DNA from: Candidatus Dechloromonas phosphorivorans
GTDB taxonomy: Bacteria; Pseudomonadota; Gammaproteobacteria; Burkholderiales; Rhodocyclaceae
NCBI GenBank assembly: GCA_016714975.1
Contig: JADKBR010000001.1
Span: 248,001-312,000, forward strand
Direction of reading: 5' to 3'
DNA: 64,000 nt
Positions 34,299 to 43,229 of this stretch are shown piece by piece. A program made the position numbers and the translations under genes. Position 1 is the first letter of the stretch. Each line of letters starts with the position of its first letter. The notes beneath the pieces were generated by a model, which ran no database searches, had not been told where the DNA came from, and saw only the letters and a program-made list of their open reading frames with translations.

Positions 34299-37065
34299 GG
34301 AGGTTGCTTATACAGCGGCCACACAAGCCAGGATGTCCGGCATCGGCGCCGACGTCTTCGCGCAAGTGCCAGCAGCGCTCGCACTTGCCGTGGCTGGAAG
34401 CTTGGGCAGTCAGGGAATCGCTGTCGTCCCTTACAATCGTCACCTTCGAGCAGATCAGCACGAACTTGAGATCGTCGCCGAGCGACGCCAGCAGGTCGAA
34501 TTTCTCGCCGCCACAATGTAGCGTCACTTCGGCCTGCAAGGAGGAGCCGATCTTGCCGGCTTCGCGCAGCTCTTCCAGCGCCTTGGCCACCTCGGCGCGG
34601 ACCGCGCGAATCTGCGTCCACCTGGCCAGCAGATCGCCCTCGCCTTCCGGCTTGGGCAGGTCGTGCCAAGTGTGGAACATCACCGACTGCCCGGCGTCGC
34701 CGGTCAGCAACTCCCAGATCTCCTCGGCGGTGAACGCCAGAATCGGCGCCATCAGCCGGGTGAAGGCCTGCAGGATGTGCCAGAGCGCCGATTGCGCCGA
34801 GCGCCGGGCGCGCGAATCCGGCGCCGTGGTGTACAGGCGGTCCTTCAGGATGTCGAGGTAGAAGCCGCCGAGGTCTTCCGAGCAGAAGGTCTGCAGGGCC
34901 TGGACGACGCGGTGGAACTCATAGCGTTCGTAATCAGCCAGGCAGCTTGCCTGCAATTCGCGGGTCAGTGCCAGCGCGTAGCGGTCGATTTCCAGCCAGT
35001 CGCCAACCGGCAGCATGTCGGCCTGCGCGTCAAAGTCGGAGACGTTGGCCAGCAGGAAGCGCAGCGTGTTGCGGATGCGGCGGTAGCCTTCGACGACGCG
35101 CTTGAGGATTTCGTCGGAAATGGTCAGTTCGCCGGAGTAATCGGTGGAGGCCGTCCACAGGCGCAGGATGTCGGCGCCCATCTTGTCGGAAACCTGCTGC
35201 GGCGCGATGACGTTGCCCTTGGACTTCGACATCTTGTGGCCCTTGCCGTCGACGACGAAGCCATGGGTCAGCAGTGCCTTGTAAGGCGCGCGGCCGTCGA
35301 TCGCGCAACCGGAAAGCAGCGACGACTGGAACCAGCCGCGATGCTGGTCGGAACCTTCGAGATACATGTCGGCCGGGTAGGCGAGATCGCCGGCGTGCGA
35401 GCCGCGCAGGACGTGACAGTGCGTGGTGCCGGAATCGAACCAGACATCGAGCGTGTCCTTCATCTTGACGTACTGCCCGGCTTCGGCGCCGAGCAGTTCG
35501 GCGGCGTCGAGCCTGAACCAGGCTTCGATGCCCTCCTTCTCGACACGCAGCGCGACCTGTTCGATCAGTTCGGCGGTCCGCGGGTGCGGCAGCGCCGTCT
35601 CCTTGTGCAGGAAGAAGGGAATGGGCACGCCCCAGTTGCGCTGACGGGAAACACACCAGTCCGGCCGGGTGCGCATCATGGCCTCCAGCCGGGCGCGGCC
35701 CCAGGCCGGGAAGAACTGGGTCTCATCAACGGCGCGCTCGGCGATCCAGCGCAGGGTCGAGGCGTCTTCGTCCTTCTTGTGTTCCATGCCGATGAACCAC
35801 TGCGTCGTCGCCCGGAAGATGATCGGCGTCTTGTGGCGCCAGCAGTGCGGATAGCTGTGCTGGATTTTCTCCATTTTCAGCAGTCGACCGCAGCCATCGA
35901 GTTCCTGGAGGACCAGCGGATTGGCCTCCCAGACTGTCTTGCCGGCCAGTTCACCGACCGCCAACGCCGGCGTGTTGGGCAGAAACCGGCCGTCGCTGCC
36001 GACCGGATTGTTGACCGGCAGGCCGTAGCGCTTGCCGATGACGAAGTCCTCGGCTCCGTGCGCCGGGGCGGTGTGCACCAGGCCGGTACCGGCCTCGGTG
36101 GTGACGTGCGTGCCGCAGATGATGGCGACGTCGCGATTCTGGAAGGGGTGCCTGAGCAGTATCTGGTCAAGCCGGCTGCCTTCGCAAGACGCGACAGATT
36201 CGCCGGTCAGTCCGTAACGCTTGAGGCAGGCTTCGCCCAGCTCGCGGACCAGGATCAGCGCGCCCTTCTGGGTTTCGATGAGGTCGTAGGTCAGTTCCGG
36301 ATGCACGCTGACCGCCTCGTTGGCCGGCAGGGTCCACGGGGTTGTCGTCCAGATCACCGCGAACGCCGGGCCGCGCAGGTGGGTCAGGCCGAAGGCAGCC
36401 GCCAGCTTTTCGGCATGGTTGGGGTGCACCTCGAAAGCGACGTCGATCGCCGGCGAGCTCTTGTCCTCATATTCGACCTCGGCTTCGGCCAGCGCCGAGC
36501 CGCAGTCCAGGCACCAGTTGACCGGCTTCAGGCCCTGATAGAGGTAGCTGCGCTCGAGGATCGTGCCGAGCGCGCGTATTTCGTCGGCCTCGGCCTTGAA
36601 ACTCATGGTCAGGTAGGGGTTGTCCCAATCACCGAGCACGCCAAGGCGGATGAAATCCTTCTTCTGGCGCTCGACCTGCTCGGCGGCGAAGGCGCGCGAG
36701 AGTTCGCGCACCTTGTCGGCGGGAATCCCCTTGCCGTGCTGCTTCTCGATCTGGTGCTCGATCGGCAGCCCGTGGCAATCCCAACCCGGCACGTAGGGTG
36801 CATCGAAGCCGGCCAGCGTTTTCGCGCGGACAATGATGTCCTTGAGGATCTTGTTGACCGCGTGGCCGATGTGGATGTCGCCATTGGCGTAGGGCGGGCC
36901 GTCGTGCAGCACGAAACGCGGGCGACCGGCGCAGACCTCGCGGATGCGCTGGTAGAGTTTCCTCTCCTGCCAATCGCCAACCCGCTGTGGCTCGCGCCGG
37001 GGCAGGTCGCCGCGCATCGGGAAGGCCGTATCCGGCAGGTTCAGGGTGTCTTTGTAATCAGGCAT
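34267..37065 (-). CDS. ileS: Isoleucyl-tRNA synthetase
   Basis: This 932-residue class I synthetase has the HIGH motif in PPYANGDIHIGHAVNK, the Rossmann/editing region WTTTPWTLPAN, and KMSKS in KGHKMSKSKGNVIAP. The C-terminal zinc site is CERCWHLRED...CGRCISNL. The length and layout match the bacterial IleS type with a zinc-binding tail. It lies 9 nt downstream of ribF and upstream of lspA. Confidence 0.97.
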   Translation of the reverse strand: MPDYKDTLNLPDTAFPMRGDLPRREPQRVGDWQERKLYQRIREVCAGRPRFVLHDGPPYANGDIHIGHAVNKILKDIIVRAKTLAGFDAPYVPGWDCHGLPIEHQIEKQHGKGIPADKVRELSRAFAAEQVERQKKDFIRLGVLGDWDNPYLTMSFKAEADEIRALGTILERSYLYQGLKPVNWCLDCGSALAEAEVEYEDKSSPAIDVAFEVHPNHAEKLAAAFGLTHLRGPAFAVIWTTTPWTLPANEAVSVHPELTYDLIETQKGALILVRELGEACLKRYGLTGESVASCEGSRLDQILLRHPFQNRDVAIICGTHVTTEAGTGLVHTAPAHGAEDFVIGKRYGLPVNNPVGSDGRFLPNTPALAVGELAGKTVWEANPLVLQELDGCGRLLKMEKIQHSYPHCWRHKTPIIFRATTQWFIGMEHKKDEDASTLRWIAERAVDETQFFPAWGRARLEAMMRTRPDWCVSRQRNWGVPIPFFLHKETALPHPRTAELIEQVALRVEKEGIEAWFRLDAAELLGAEAGQYVKMKDTLDVWFDSGTTHCHVLRGSHAGDLAYPADMYLEGSDQHRGWFQSSLLSGCAIDGRAPYKALLTHGFVVDGKGHKMSKSKGNVIAPQQVSDKMGADILRLWTASTDYSGELTISDEILKRVVEGYRRIRNTLRFLLANVSDFDAQADMLPVGDWLEIDRYALALTRELQASCLADYERYEFHRVVQALQTFCSEDLGGFYLDILKDRLYTTAPDSRARRSAQSALWHILQAFTRLMAPILAFTAEEIWELLTGDAGQSVMFHTWHDLPKPEGEGDLLARWTQIRAVRAEVAKALEELREAGKIGSSLQAEVTLHCGGEKFDLLASLGDDLKFVLICSKVTIVRDDSDSLTAQASSHGKCERCWHLREDVGADAGHPGLCGRCISNLHGTGEVRTCA
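35863..35894 (+). repeat. Copy of dispersed GTCGACCGC-centred motif inside ileS
   Basis: On the plus strand, antisense to ileS, GATTTTCTCCATTTTCAGC is followed by AGTCGACCGCAGC. It matches the intergenic copy at 48811-48850 at most positions despite lying in a conserved coding segment (LLKMEKIQ of IleS). See the separate observation on this motif. Confidence 0.4.
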
Positions 37066-37074
37066 TGTGCTTGC

Positions 37075-37995
37075 TCACCGCTTGAAGAAGGCCCGCGCTG
37101 CCGCGGCGTCGGCCGCGATCTGCGCCTTCAGGGCATCGAAATTGGGGAAACGTTGCTCGCTGCGCAACTTATGCACAAAACGAACCGAAATGTGCGCGCC
37201 GTAGATGTCGCGGTCGAAATCGAACAGGTGCACTTCGAGCAGGGGCCGCGTACCGCCCACCGTCGGCCGGATGCCGAGATTGGCCACCCCGGGCAGAGGC
37301 TTGACCCCAAGGCCGCTGACTTCGACCGCAAAAACGCCGGTCATCGGCAGCGGATTGTGTCTGATGCGGATGTTCGCTGTGGCAAATCCGAGCTGCCGCC
37401 CAATCTTGTCGCCATGCGCAACCTGACCGTCGATGATGTAAGGCCGGCCGAGCAGGCGGGCCGCCTGTTCCATGTCTCCCGCCACCAGCGCAGCGCGGAC
37501 ACCGGAACTCGACACTCTTTCGCCGTCGACCGTGACGCTGCCCATCGCCTGGACGGAAAAGCCATGCCCGGCGCCGGCTTGCTGCAAAAGGGAGAAGTCA
37601 CCCGCCCGCCCCTTGCCAAAGCGGAAATCGTCACCGACGATCAAATGGCGAACGCGCAGGCCGCCCACCAGCACCTGTTCGATGAACTGCGTGGCAGTCA
37701 GCGCCGCAAACCTGGCATTGAAACGGCACACCATCGCCTGCTCGATGCCTGCCTCGGCTAGCAGTTCGAGCTTTTCGCGGAAGGTTGTCAGACGCGCGGG
37801 CGCCGAGGCCAGGCTGAAAAATTCGCGCGGATGCGGATCGAAGGTCAGAACCGTAGACGGCAGGGCTAACTGGCGCGCGACACCGCCCAAGCGTTCCAGC
37901 AAGACGCCATGACCGCGATGAACGCCGTCAAAGTTGCCGATCGCCAGTGCCGTCGGCCCCGGAAGCGGGCGCGAAAAACCGCGAAAGACGCGCAT
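37075..37995 (-). CDS. ribF: Bifunctional riboflavin kinase / FAD synthetase
   Basis: RibF makes FMN then FAD. The 306-residue protein starts MRVFRGFSRPLPGPTALAIG, with FDGVHRGHGVLLERL (nucleotidyltransferase site), VGDDFRFGKGRAGD, SSSGVRAALVAGDMEQAARLLGRPY and the kinase domain QLGFATANIRI...GVANLGIRPTVGG. The start at 37995 is set by homology; the frame extends further upstream without similarity. Confidence 0.96.
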   Translation of the reverse strand: MRVFRGFSRPLPGPTALAIGNFDGVHRGHGVLLERLGGVARQLALPSTVLTFDPHPREFFSLASAPARLTTFREKLELLAEAGIEQAMVCRFNARFAALTATQFIEQVLVGGLRVRHLIVGDDFRFGKGRAGDFSLLQQAGAGHGFSVQAMGSVTVDGERVSSSGVRAALVAGDMEQAARLLGRPYIIDGQVAHGDKIGRQLGFATANIRIRHNPLPMTGVFAVEVSGLGVKPLPGVANLGIRPTVGGTRPLLEVHLFDFDRDIYGAHISVRFVHKLRSEQRFPNFDALKAQIAADAAAARAFFKR

Positions 37996-38257
37996 TTGAT
38001 GCCCGAAAAAAGGGGCAATTATAGCGGCTTGCGCCCCCCCGCGCTCGTCCCAGACTCCTGCGACGCACCAACCAAGCATGCCCGTGACAATCTTGAACAG
38101 TTCAGCGACCCGGAGGCCACCTGCCGGCCATGATTGACCGCGCCGATACCACGAGATCTGTCGCGTCCAAACTGGATGCACCATGCGTACACGCGACGCA
38201 CAAACTGTTGCAATCCGTTACTTGATTCGCGCCCTCAGCGCCGCTATCTTACATCCA

Positions 38258-38357
38258 TGCGCTGGACTCGTTCAGCCTAGGCGGCCAACCTCTCCCCTCC
38301 CAAAACCCGGCCGCCTCGAAAGCCCCTTGCCCCCTCAAGGGGCTTTCGCCTTTTTAC
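38258..38357 (+). ncRNA. Candidate small RNA 1 with C/U-rich hairpin loop
   Basis: A sigma-70 promoter TTGATT (38222-38227), 17-nt spacer, TATCTT (38245-38250) starts about 100 nt of non-coding sequence. A first hairpin GGCGGCC/GGCCGCC (38280-38286, 38309-38315) presents a loop rich in CUCUCCCCUCCC. A 12-bp terminator stem GAAAGCCCCTTG/CAAGGGGCTTTC (38318-38329, 38336-38347) follows, then CGCCTTTTT. The loop is complementary to Shine-Dalgarno sequences. It lies in the 697-nt gap between ribF and ccoS, in which I see no protein gene. Confidence 0.55.
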
Positions 38358-38422
38358 AACACAGGAAAAGTCGGGACAAATTAATTGTTGCGCCGCAGCA
38401 ATGCTGCGTGTATAGTAGCGCT

Positions 38423-38479
38423 GTCTCCTCCTCCAGTCCTCTGGACGGATTTAAGCCCGCCTAGCGCGGGCTTTTTTTT
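38423..38479 (+). ncRNA. Candidate small RNA 2, same architecture, shorter
   Basis: A second promoter, TTGCGC (38388-38393), 17-nt spacer, TATAGT (38411-38416), precedes about 57 nt. This contains CUCCUCCUCC, a 5-bp hairpin TCCAG/CTGGA with a UCCU loop (38432-38445), and a terminator AAGCCCGC/GCGGGCTT (38453-38460, 38466-38473) with a long T-run. The hairpin plus terminator with anti-Shine-Dalgarno loop repeats the layout of the RNA immediately upstream. Confidence 0.55.
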
Positions 38480-38580
38480 GCGGTGTTCACACCCTGAGCT
38501 GCCACCATCACATGGCTCGCTTGATCGTCAGTTCGCCTTGGGCAAAATGGAGCAAGAAGCCAGCCGCGAGTTCCGTGGAC

Positions 38581-38607
38581 AAAAAAAGGGTGCGTCACAG
38601 CGCACCC
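38581..38607 (-). terminator. Terminator of the ccoI-ccoS operon
   Basis: On the minus strand GGGTGCG-CTGTGA-CGCACCC (38588-38607) is followed by seven T (38581-38587). It lies about 85 nt beyond the ccoS stop and is well placed to end that operon. Confidence 0.75.
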
Positions 38608-38692
38608 CAACCCCAACAGAGAATCACCATGAAGCGCTTGCTTCACATGGGACAATTATTCACACGCGACCCATATCAGGCGTTGACGCAGG

Positions 38693-38887
38693 TCAACTTT
38701 TCTGCCGATCGTCGCTCTTTTCCGGTCCCGATTGCGGAATGTTCGGTCCGTCGTCGTCCATCAGGATCTTGAAGCCGGGACCTTCGAGATCGTCGAACTG
38801 ACCGCTGCGGACCGACCACCAGAAGACCACCGCGATCACGAAGACGAGGATCACCGAGATCGGGATCAGCAGATAGATGCTTTCCAT
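38693..38887 (-). CDS. ccoS: cbb3-type oxidase assembly protein CcoS
   Basis: This 64-residue protein has one N-terminal TM (MESIYLLIPISVILVFVIAV) and the CcoS signature FWWSVRSGQFDDLEGPGFKIL. CcoS is needed for cofactor insertion into cbb3 oxidase. Its ATG shares a base with the ccoI stop (TGATG), so the genes are coupled. The cco structural genes are not in the window. Confidence 0.93.
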   Translation of the reverse strand: MESIYLLIPISVILVFVIAVVFWWSVRSGQFDDLEGPGFKILMDDDGPNIPQSGPEKSDDRQKS

Positions 38888-41326
38888 CAGTGCGTTTCCA
38901 TGCGCTGAATGCGCAGCGAGTTGAGCACGACCAGCAGCGAACTGGCCGACATGCCGATTCCCGCCAGCCAGGGCGTGACATAACCGGCGATGGCCAGCGG
39001 CAAGGCAATGAAATTGTACGCGAATGACCACCAGAGGTTCTGCCGGATGACCTGCAGCGTCCTGATCGCCCGCCGCAGGCCGTGGCGCAGGTGGTCCAGA
39101 TTTTCGGAAAGCAGCACGAAGTCGGACTGTGTGCGCGCCAGCTGGGCACCGCCGCCCATGGCGACCGACACCTGCGCCTGGGCCAGGACCGGCGCATCAT
39201 TGACCCCGTCACCGATCATCGCCACCACCGCCCCGCCCGCCTGAAGCGCCGTGACGCAGTCATGCTTGCCTTGCGGTGTGACGCTGGCGCGAACGTCGGT
39301 GATGTCCAGTTGGCCCGCAACCCGCCGCGCCACCGCCGGCGCGTCTCCGGTCAGCAGCACCACCTTCCTTCCGGCAGCGAGAAGCTCGGCAATCAGCGCC
39401 GCCGACTCGGGACGGACCTCGTCGCCGATCCGGAACAGCGCCAGGCAGCCGGTGGCGTCTGCAAGCGCAACCACAGTGTCGCCGCTGTCAAGCCAGCCAG
39501 CGGCCGCCTCCGGGAAGGCGCCATTGCCGAGCGCCAGGGCATAGGCCGGACGCCCGATGCGGCAATTCCGCCCAGCGATTGTCGCCGCAATCCCCTGCCC
39601 TGGCTCGGCAACGACATCGGTCGCCGGCGGCAGCGCCGCACCGGCCGCCCGACGCAGCGCTGTCGCCACCGGATGTTCGGAACTCTGCTCGAGGGCAGCG
39701 GCAACGGCCAGGCACGCATCCCGCTCCAGGGCGCCCAGAACGGCCACGTCGACAAGATGCATGCGCCCCGGTGGTCAACGTCCCGGTCTTGTCGAAGACG
39801 AAGTGCGTTGCTCTGGCCAGCGTCTCGATGGCATGCCCACGTGTGACCAGCAGGCCGTCCTTGGCCAGCGCGCCGGCGGCCACCGTCAGGGCGATCGGCG
39901 TCGCCAGCGAGAGGGCGCAGGGGCAGGTCACGACCAGGACCGATACGGTGATCCACAAGGCCCTGGAGGGGTCCGCGAAATACCAGCCGACCGCCACCGC
40001 GGCGGCGACGATGAGCAGCGTCGCGACGAAATAGCTGGCGATGCGGTCTGCCAGTTCGACGATGCGCGGCTTCTCGGCAGCCGCCCGCTCCATCAGGCTG
40101 ATGATGGCGGACAGGCGGGTCCTCGTGCCGACCTGCTCCACCTGCACGATCAGCGGACTCTCGGCGTTGATCGTGCCGCCGGTCACCGGTTCGCCCGGCG
40201 ATTTCGGCACCGGCCTGCTCTCGCCGGTGAGCAGCGCCTCGTCGGCGCAGCTCACGCCTTCGACAACCAGGCCGTCGGCCGGCACGATGTCGCCGGCACG
40301 CACCAGCACGTAGTCACCCGGACTCAGGTCGGCGACCACGCGCTGCTCGGTGCTGCGGTCGACCGGGAAATTCGGCATCTTTTGGGCAAAGGCAGGCAGC
40401 AGCCGGGCCAGAGCCTCGGTCACACTGACCGCCTTCTGGCGCGCCGTCATCTCCAGATAGCGACCGCCGAGCAGGAAGAAGACGAACATGGTCACCGAAT
40501 CGAAATAGACCTCGCCCGCCTGCCAGAACGTCGCCCAGCAACTGGCCACAAACGCCGCGCCGACGCCGAGGGCCACCGGAACGTCCATGCCGACCCGGCG
40601 CAACCGGAGATCGCGCCAGGCATTGCGGAAAAAGGGCGCGGCGGAATAAAAGACTACCGGCAGGGTCAGCAGCAGGCTGGCCCAGCGCATCATGCTCTCG
40701 ACATCGGCGGTCATGTCGCCGTCGGCGATGTACATCGGATAGGCGTACATCATCACCTGCATCATGCCGAAGCCGGCTACCCACAGGCGCCACAGGGCGT
40801 CGCGCCGCTCCTTGCGCGAGATCTCCTCGTTCTTCGCGGCGTCGTAGGGATAGGCGCGGTAGCCGATGGCAGCGATCGCTCCCAGGATATCGGAGAGCCT
40901 GATCCGCGATTCGTCCCAGCGCACCCGCGCCCGGCGCGTCGCATAGTTGATGTCCACTGCGGTAACTCCCGGCAGCTTGCCCACATGCTGCTCGTTGAGC
41001 CAGATGCAGGCGGCACAGGTTATTCCCTCGAGGAGCAGCGACGCTTCGCGCTCGCTTTCCCCCAGCATCTTGACGAAGCTCTTCTGGAAATCGGCGTGAT
41101 CGTACAGCGCCAGTTGCTCGAGGATGGCCGGCATCGCCTCGCGCGGCGCTTCCGGCAACGAATCGCGGCTGCGGTAATAGTCCGCGAGCCCGTTGGCGAC
41201 GATCGATTGCGCTACCGCCTGGCACCCGTAACAGCACATCGGGCGTTCTTCTCCACCCACCGCGACCGACAGTTCGAGATCATCCGGAATCGGCTGACCG
41301 CAGTGATAACAGGGAGCTTCAGACAT
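38887..41326 (-). pseudogene. ccoI: Copper-transporting P1B-type ATPase CcoI/FixI, one-base frameshift
   Basis: CcoI moves copper out of the cytoplasm for cbb3 oxidase assembly. The N-terminal frame (from 41326) has a Cys-rich domain (CYHCGQPI, CCYGCQ), the GITCAACIW metal-binding motif, ALLTGESRPV, the CPC ion motif in VTCPCALSLA and DKTGTLTTG. The frame then fails and resumes in the other ORF (from about 39762) with MHLVDVAVLGALERD, HPVATAL, AMIGDGVNDAPVLAQA. An extra base in the C-run 39766-39769 explains it. Removing one base restores about 812 residues, the full family length. All catalytic motifs are intact. Confidence 0.9.
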
Positions 41327-41385
41327 GCAAAGGAGAAAGGCGCCGCAGCGCCTTTCCGGTCCAGGAGGCGGAGCCGCAGTATAGA

Positions 41386-42153
41386 TTATTTGGTTCCCAT
41401 GCGGATGGCGCCGTCGAGGCGGATCACCTCGCCATTCAGGTAGGAATTCTCCGCGATGTGCCTGACCAGCGCCGCGAATTCGGCCGGCCTGCCCATGCGT
41501 GACGGGAACGGCACCATCCGGCCCAGCGATTCCTGGACTTCGGGCGCCATGCCGAGCAGCATCGGCGTTTCCATGATGCCGGGCGCGATGGTCACGCAGC
41601 GGATCCCGCTCCTGGCGAGTTCGCGGGCCACCGGCAGGGTCAGGGCGACGATTCCGCCCTTCGATGCGGCATAGGCCGCCTGCCCCAACTGGCCTTCGAA
41701 GGCGGCCACGCTCGCCGTATTGACGATCACGCCGCGCTCGCCACCGGCATCGGGCTCGCCCTTCATCATCGCCTCGGCCGCCAGACGGATCATGTTGAAG
41801 GTGCCGACCAGGTTGATGCCGACTGTCCGCGCAAAGGTCTCCAGCTTGTGCGGCCCGTCGCGCCCGACTACCTTCTCGGCCGGCGCCACGCCGGCGCAGT
41901 TGATCAGCCCATGCAGCCCGCCGAATACGGAAATTGCCGTATTTACGGCGTTGACCGCACTCGCCTCGTCCGCCACATCGGTCTCGACGAAACAGGCGTT
42001 GGCACCGAGTTCGACCGCCAGACTATCGCCCGCCTCGCGGTTCACGTCGGCCAGAACCACCTTCGCGCCGGCGGTGGCCAACGCCCGCGCCGTCGCAGCC
42101 CCCAGGCCGGAGCCCGCGCCCGTCACCAGAAACACCTTGCCCGCGATCTCCAT
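41386..42153 (-). CDS. Short-chain dehydrogenase, 3-hydroxyacyl-CoA dehydrogenase type 2-like
   Basis: This 255-residue SDR has the cofactor motif TGAGSGLGAATARAL, NCAGVAP, the catalytic Ser in VNTASVAAFEGQLGQAAYAASKGG (Tyr and Lys of YxxxK) and GIMETPML. The overall sequence resembles HSD17B10-type 3-hydroxyacyl-CoA dehydrogenases of betaproteobacteria. The start at 42153 fits homology; 46 extra upstream codons in frame are not similar. It is likely involved in acyl-CoA or steroid/isoleucine degradation (inference). Confidence 0.88.
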   Translation of the reverse strand: MEIAGKVFLVTGAGSGLGAATARALATAGAKVVLADVNREAGDSLAVELGANACFVETDVADEASAVNAVNTAISVFGGLHGLINCAGVAPAEKVVGRDGPHKLETFARTVGINLVGTFNMIRLAAEAMMKGEPDAGGERGVIVNTASVAAFEGQLGQAAYAASKGGIVALTLPVARELARSGIRCVTIAPGIMETPMLLGMAPEVQESLGRMVPFPSRMGRPAEFAALVRHIAENSYLNGEVIRLDGAIRMGTK

Positions 42154-42365
42154 CAATGCTCTCCCAATGTTCGATTTGAATATTCCGCAGCGCAAGCTCA
42201 AGCGAGGCGGCACCGCACCCGCCAGAATACTAACCCGGACCCGCGGGATCAAGAACCATCGAACCTCCTTTGAGTACCATAAATTCGCCAACGACTACTA
42301 GACTTTTCCCTTCGAATATAGTAGAAATGTACCACTCCATCCACCGTCGCGTTTGATATTCAAAC

Positions 42366-43046
42366 ATGGCACCTCTCCAAACACCGCGAATCCGCGTCTT
42401 GCTGGTCGATGACCACCCAATTTCATCCTGGGGACTGGAAAGACTTCTGCTCAGCGCACACTCGCAAGTGGAACTGGTGGGTACCGCGAGTGATGGCAAC
42501 GAAGCCACCCGGTTTATCTACGAGACCCCGATCAACGTGATCGTCATTAACCTTGACGGAGAGCTTCGTGTCGATTTGATTGCCGAGCTATGCTCCATTT
42601 CGCCAGCGCGAGTGGTGGCGCTGACCGGATCGCGGGATGTTTCCCTGCACGACGGTGCGATTCTGGCGGGTTCGCGCGGAGTGGTGGCCAAGAGCGAACC
42701 GGTCGAGTCGCTGATCAGTGCGATCGAAAAGGTCGATGAAGGCGAGTTCTGGATCGACCGTGCCGCAACTACGCGGATCTTTCTCCACCTCGCACAGAAC
42801 AAGGTTCCGCACTTCACCACACCCGAAAATCAGAAAATCGACACGCTGACCCGGCGGGAACGGGAGACCGCATTGGAAATCACCAAGGATGCGGCAGCCA
42901 ATGGCAAGATACTCGCGCAACGCCTTGGCATCAGCGAGAACACGCTGCGTAACCACCTGAACTCAATCTACGGCAAGCTCGGACTCTCCAGCCGACTCGA
43001 ACTGTTTGCCTACGCCAAACTGCACCTCATTCCCGGCAAGGCCTGA
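42366..43046 (+). CDS. NarL/LuxR-type response regulator with Asn at the phospho-acceptor site
   Basis: This 226-residue regulator has an N-terminal receiver domain (LLVDDHPISSWGLERLL, Asp15-Asp16) and a C-terminal LuxR-type HTH (LTRRERETALEITKDAAANG, AQRLGISENTLRNHLNSIYGKLGLSSRLELFAYA). The expected phospho-acceptor Asp is Asn62 in VIVINLDGEL, aligned with LILLDLNMP of NarL. The switch Thr (VVALTGS) and Lys (VVAKSEP) remain. It probably works without classical phosphorylation. No kinase gene is adjacent. Divergent from the SDR gene; the 212-nt gap holds their promoters. Confidence 0.85.
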   Translation: MAPLQTPRIRVLLVDDHPISSWGLERLLLSAHSQVELVGTASDGNEATRFIYETPINVIVINLDGELRVDLIAELCSISPARVVALTGSRDVSLHDGAILAGSRGVVAKSEPVESLISAIEKVDEGEFWIDRAATTRIFLHLAQNKVPHFTTPENQKIDTLTRRERETALEITKDAAANGKILAQRLGISENTLRNHLNSIYGKLGLSSRLELFAYAKLHLIPGKA

Positions 43047-43062
43047 ACGCCGGTAGTGTTAA

Positions 43063-43090
43063 AGAGGCTTGCGCCCAGGCGCAAGCCTCT
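43063..43090. terminator. Strong bidirectional terminator (response regulator / tRNA-Thr)
   Basis: AGAGGCTTGCGCC (43063-43075) and GGCGCAAGCCTCT (43078-43090) form a perfect 13-bp stem with a 2-nt loop, flanked by AAA on one side and GAATTTT on the other. It lies 17 nt after the regulator stop and 8 nt after the 3' CCA of the opposite-strand tRNA. Confidence 0.85.
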
Positions 43091-43098
43091 GAATTTTC

Positions 43099-43174
<76 letters not shown>

Positions 43175-43229
43175 AGCACAGCGTAGAATTATAACTTTTG
43201 CACGTGCTTTCAGGCAACGCCGGCAATCC

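Noticed and set aside
34663..37761. Plus-strand open frame of over 1000 codons
   Set aside because: It is a shadow of ileS and ribF, which carry all expected motifs on the minus strand.
38385..38801. Protein-coding gene in the ribF-ccoS gap
   Set aside because: Open frames there have no ribosome site or recognisable sequence and overlap terminators and the ccoS gene; the RNA interpretation fits better.
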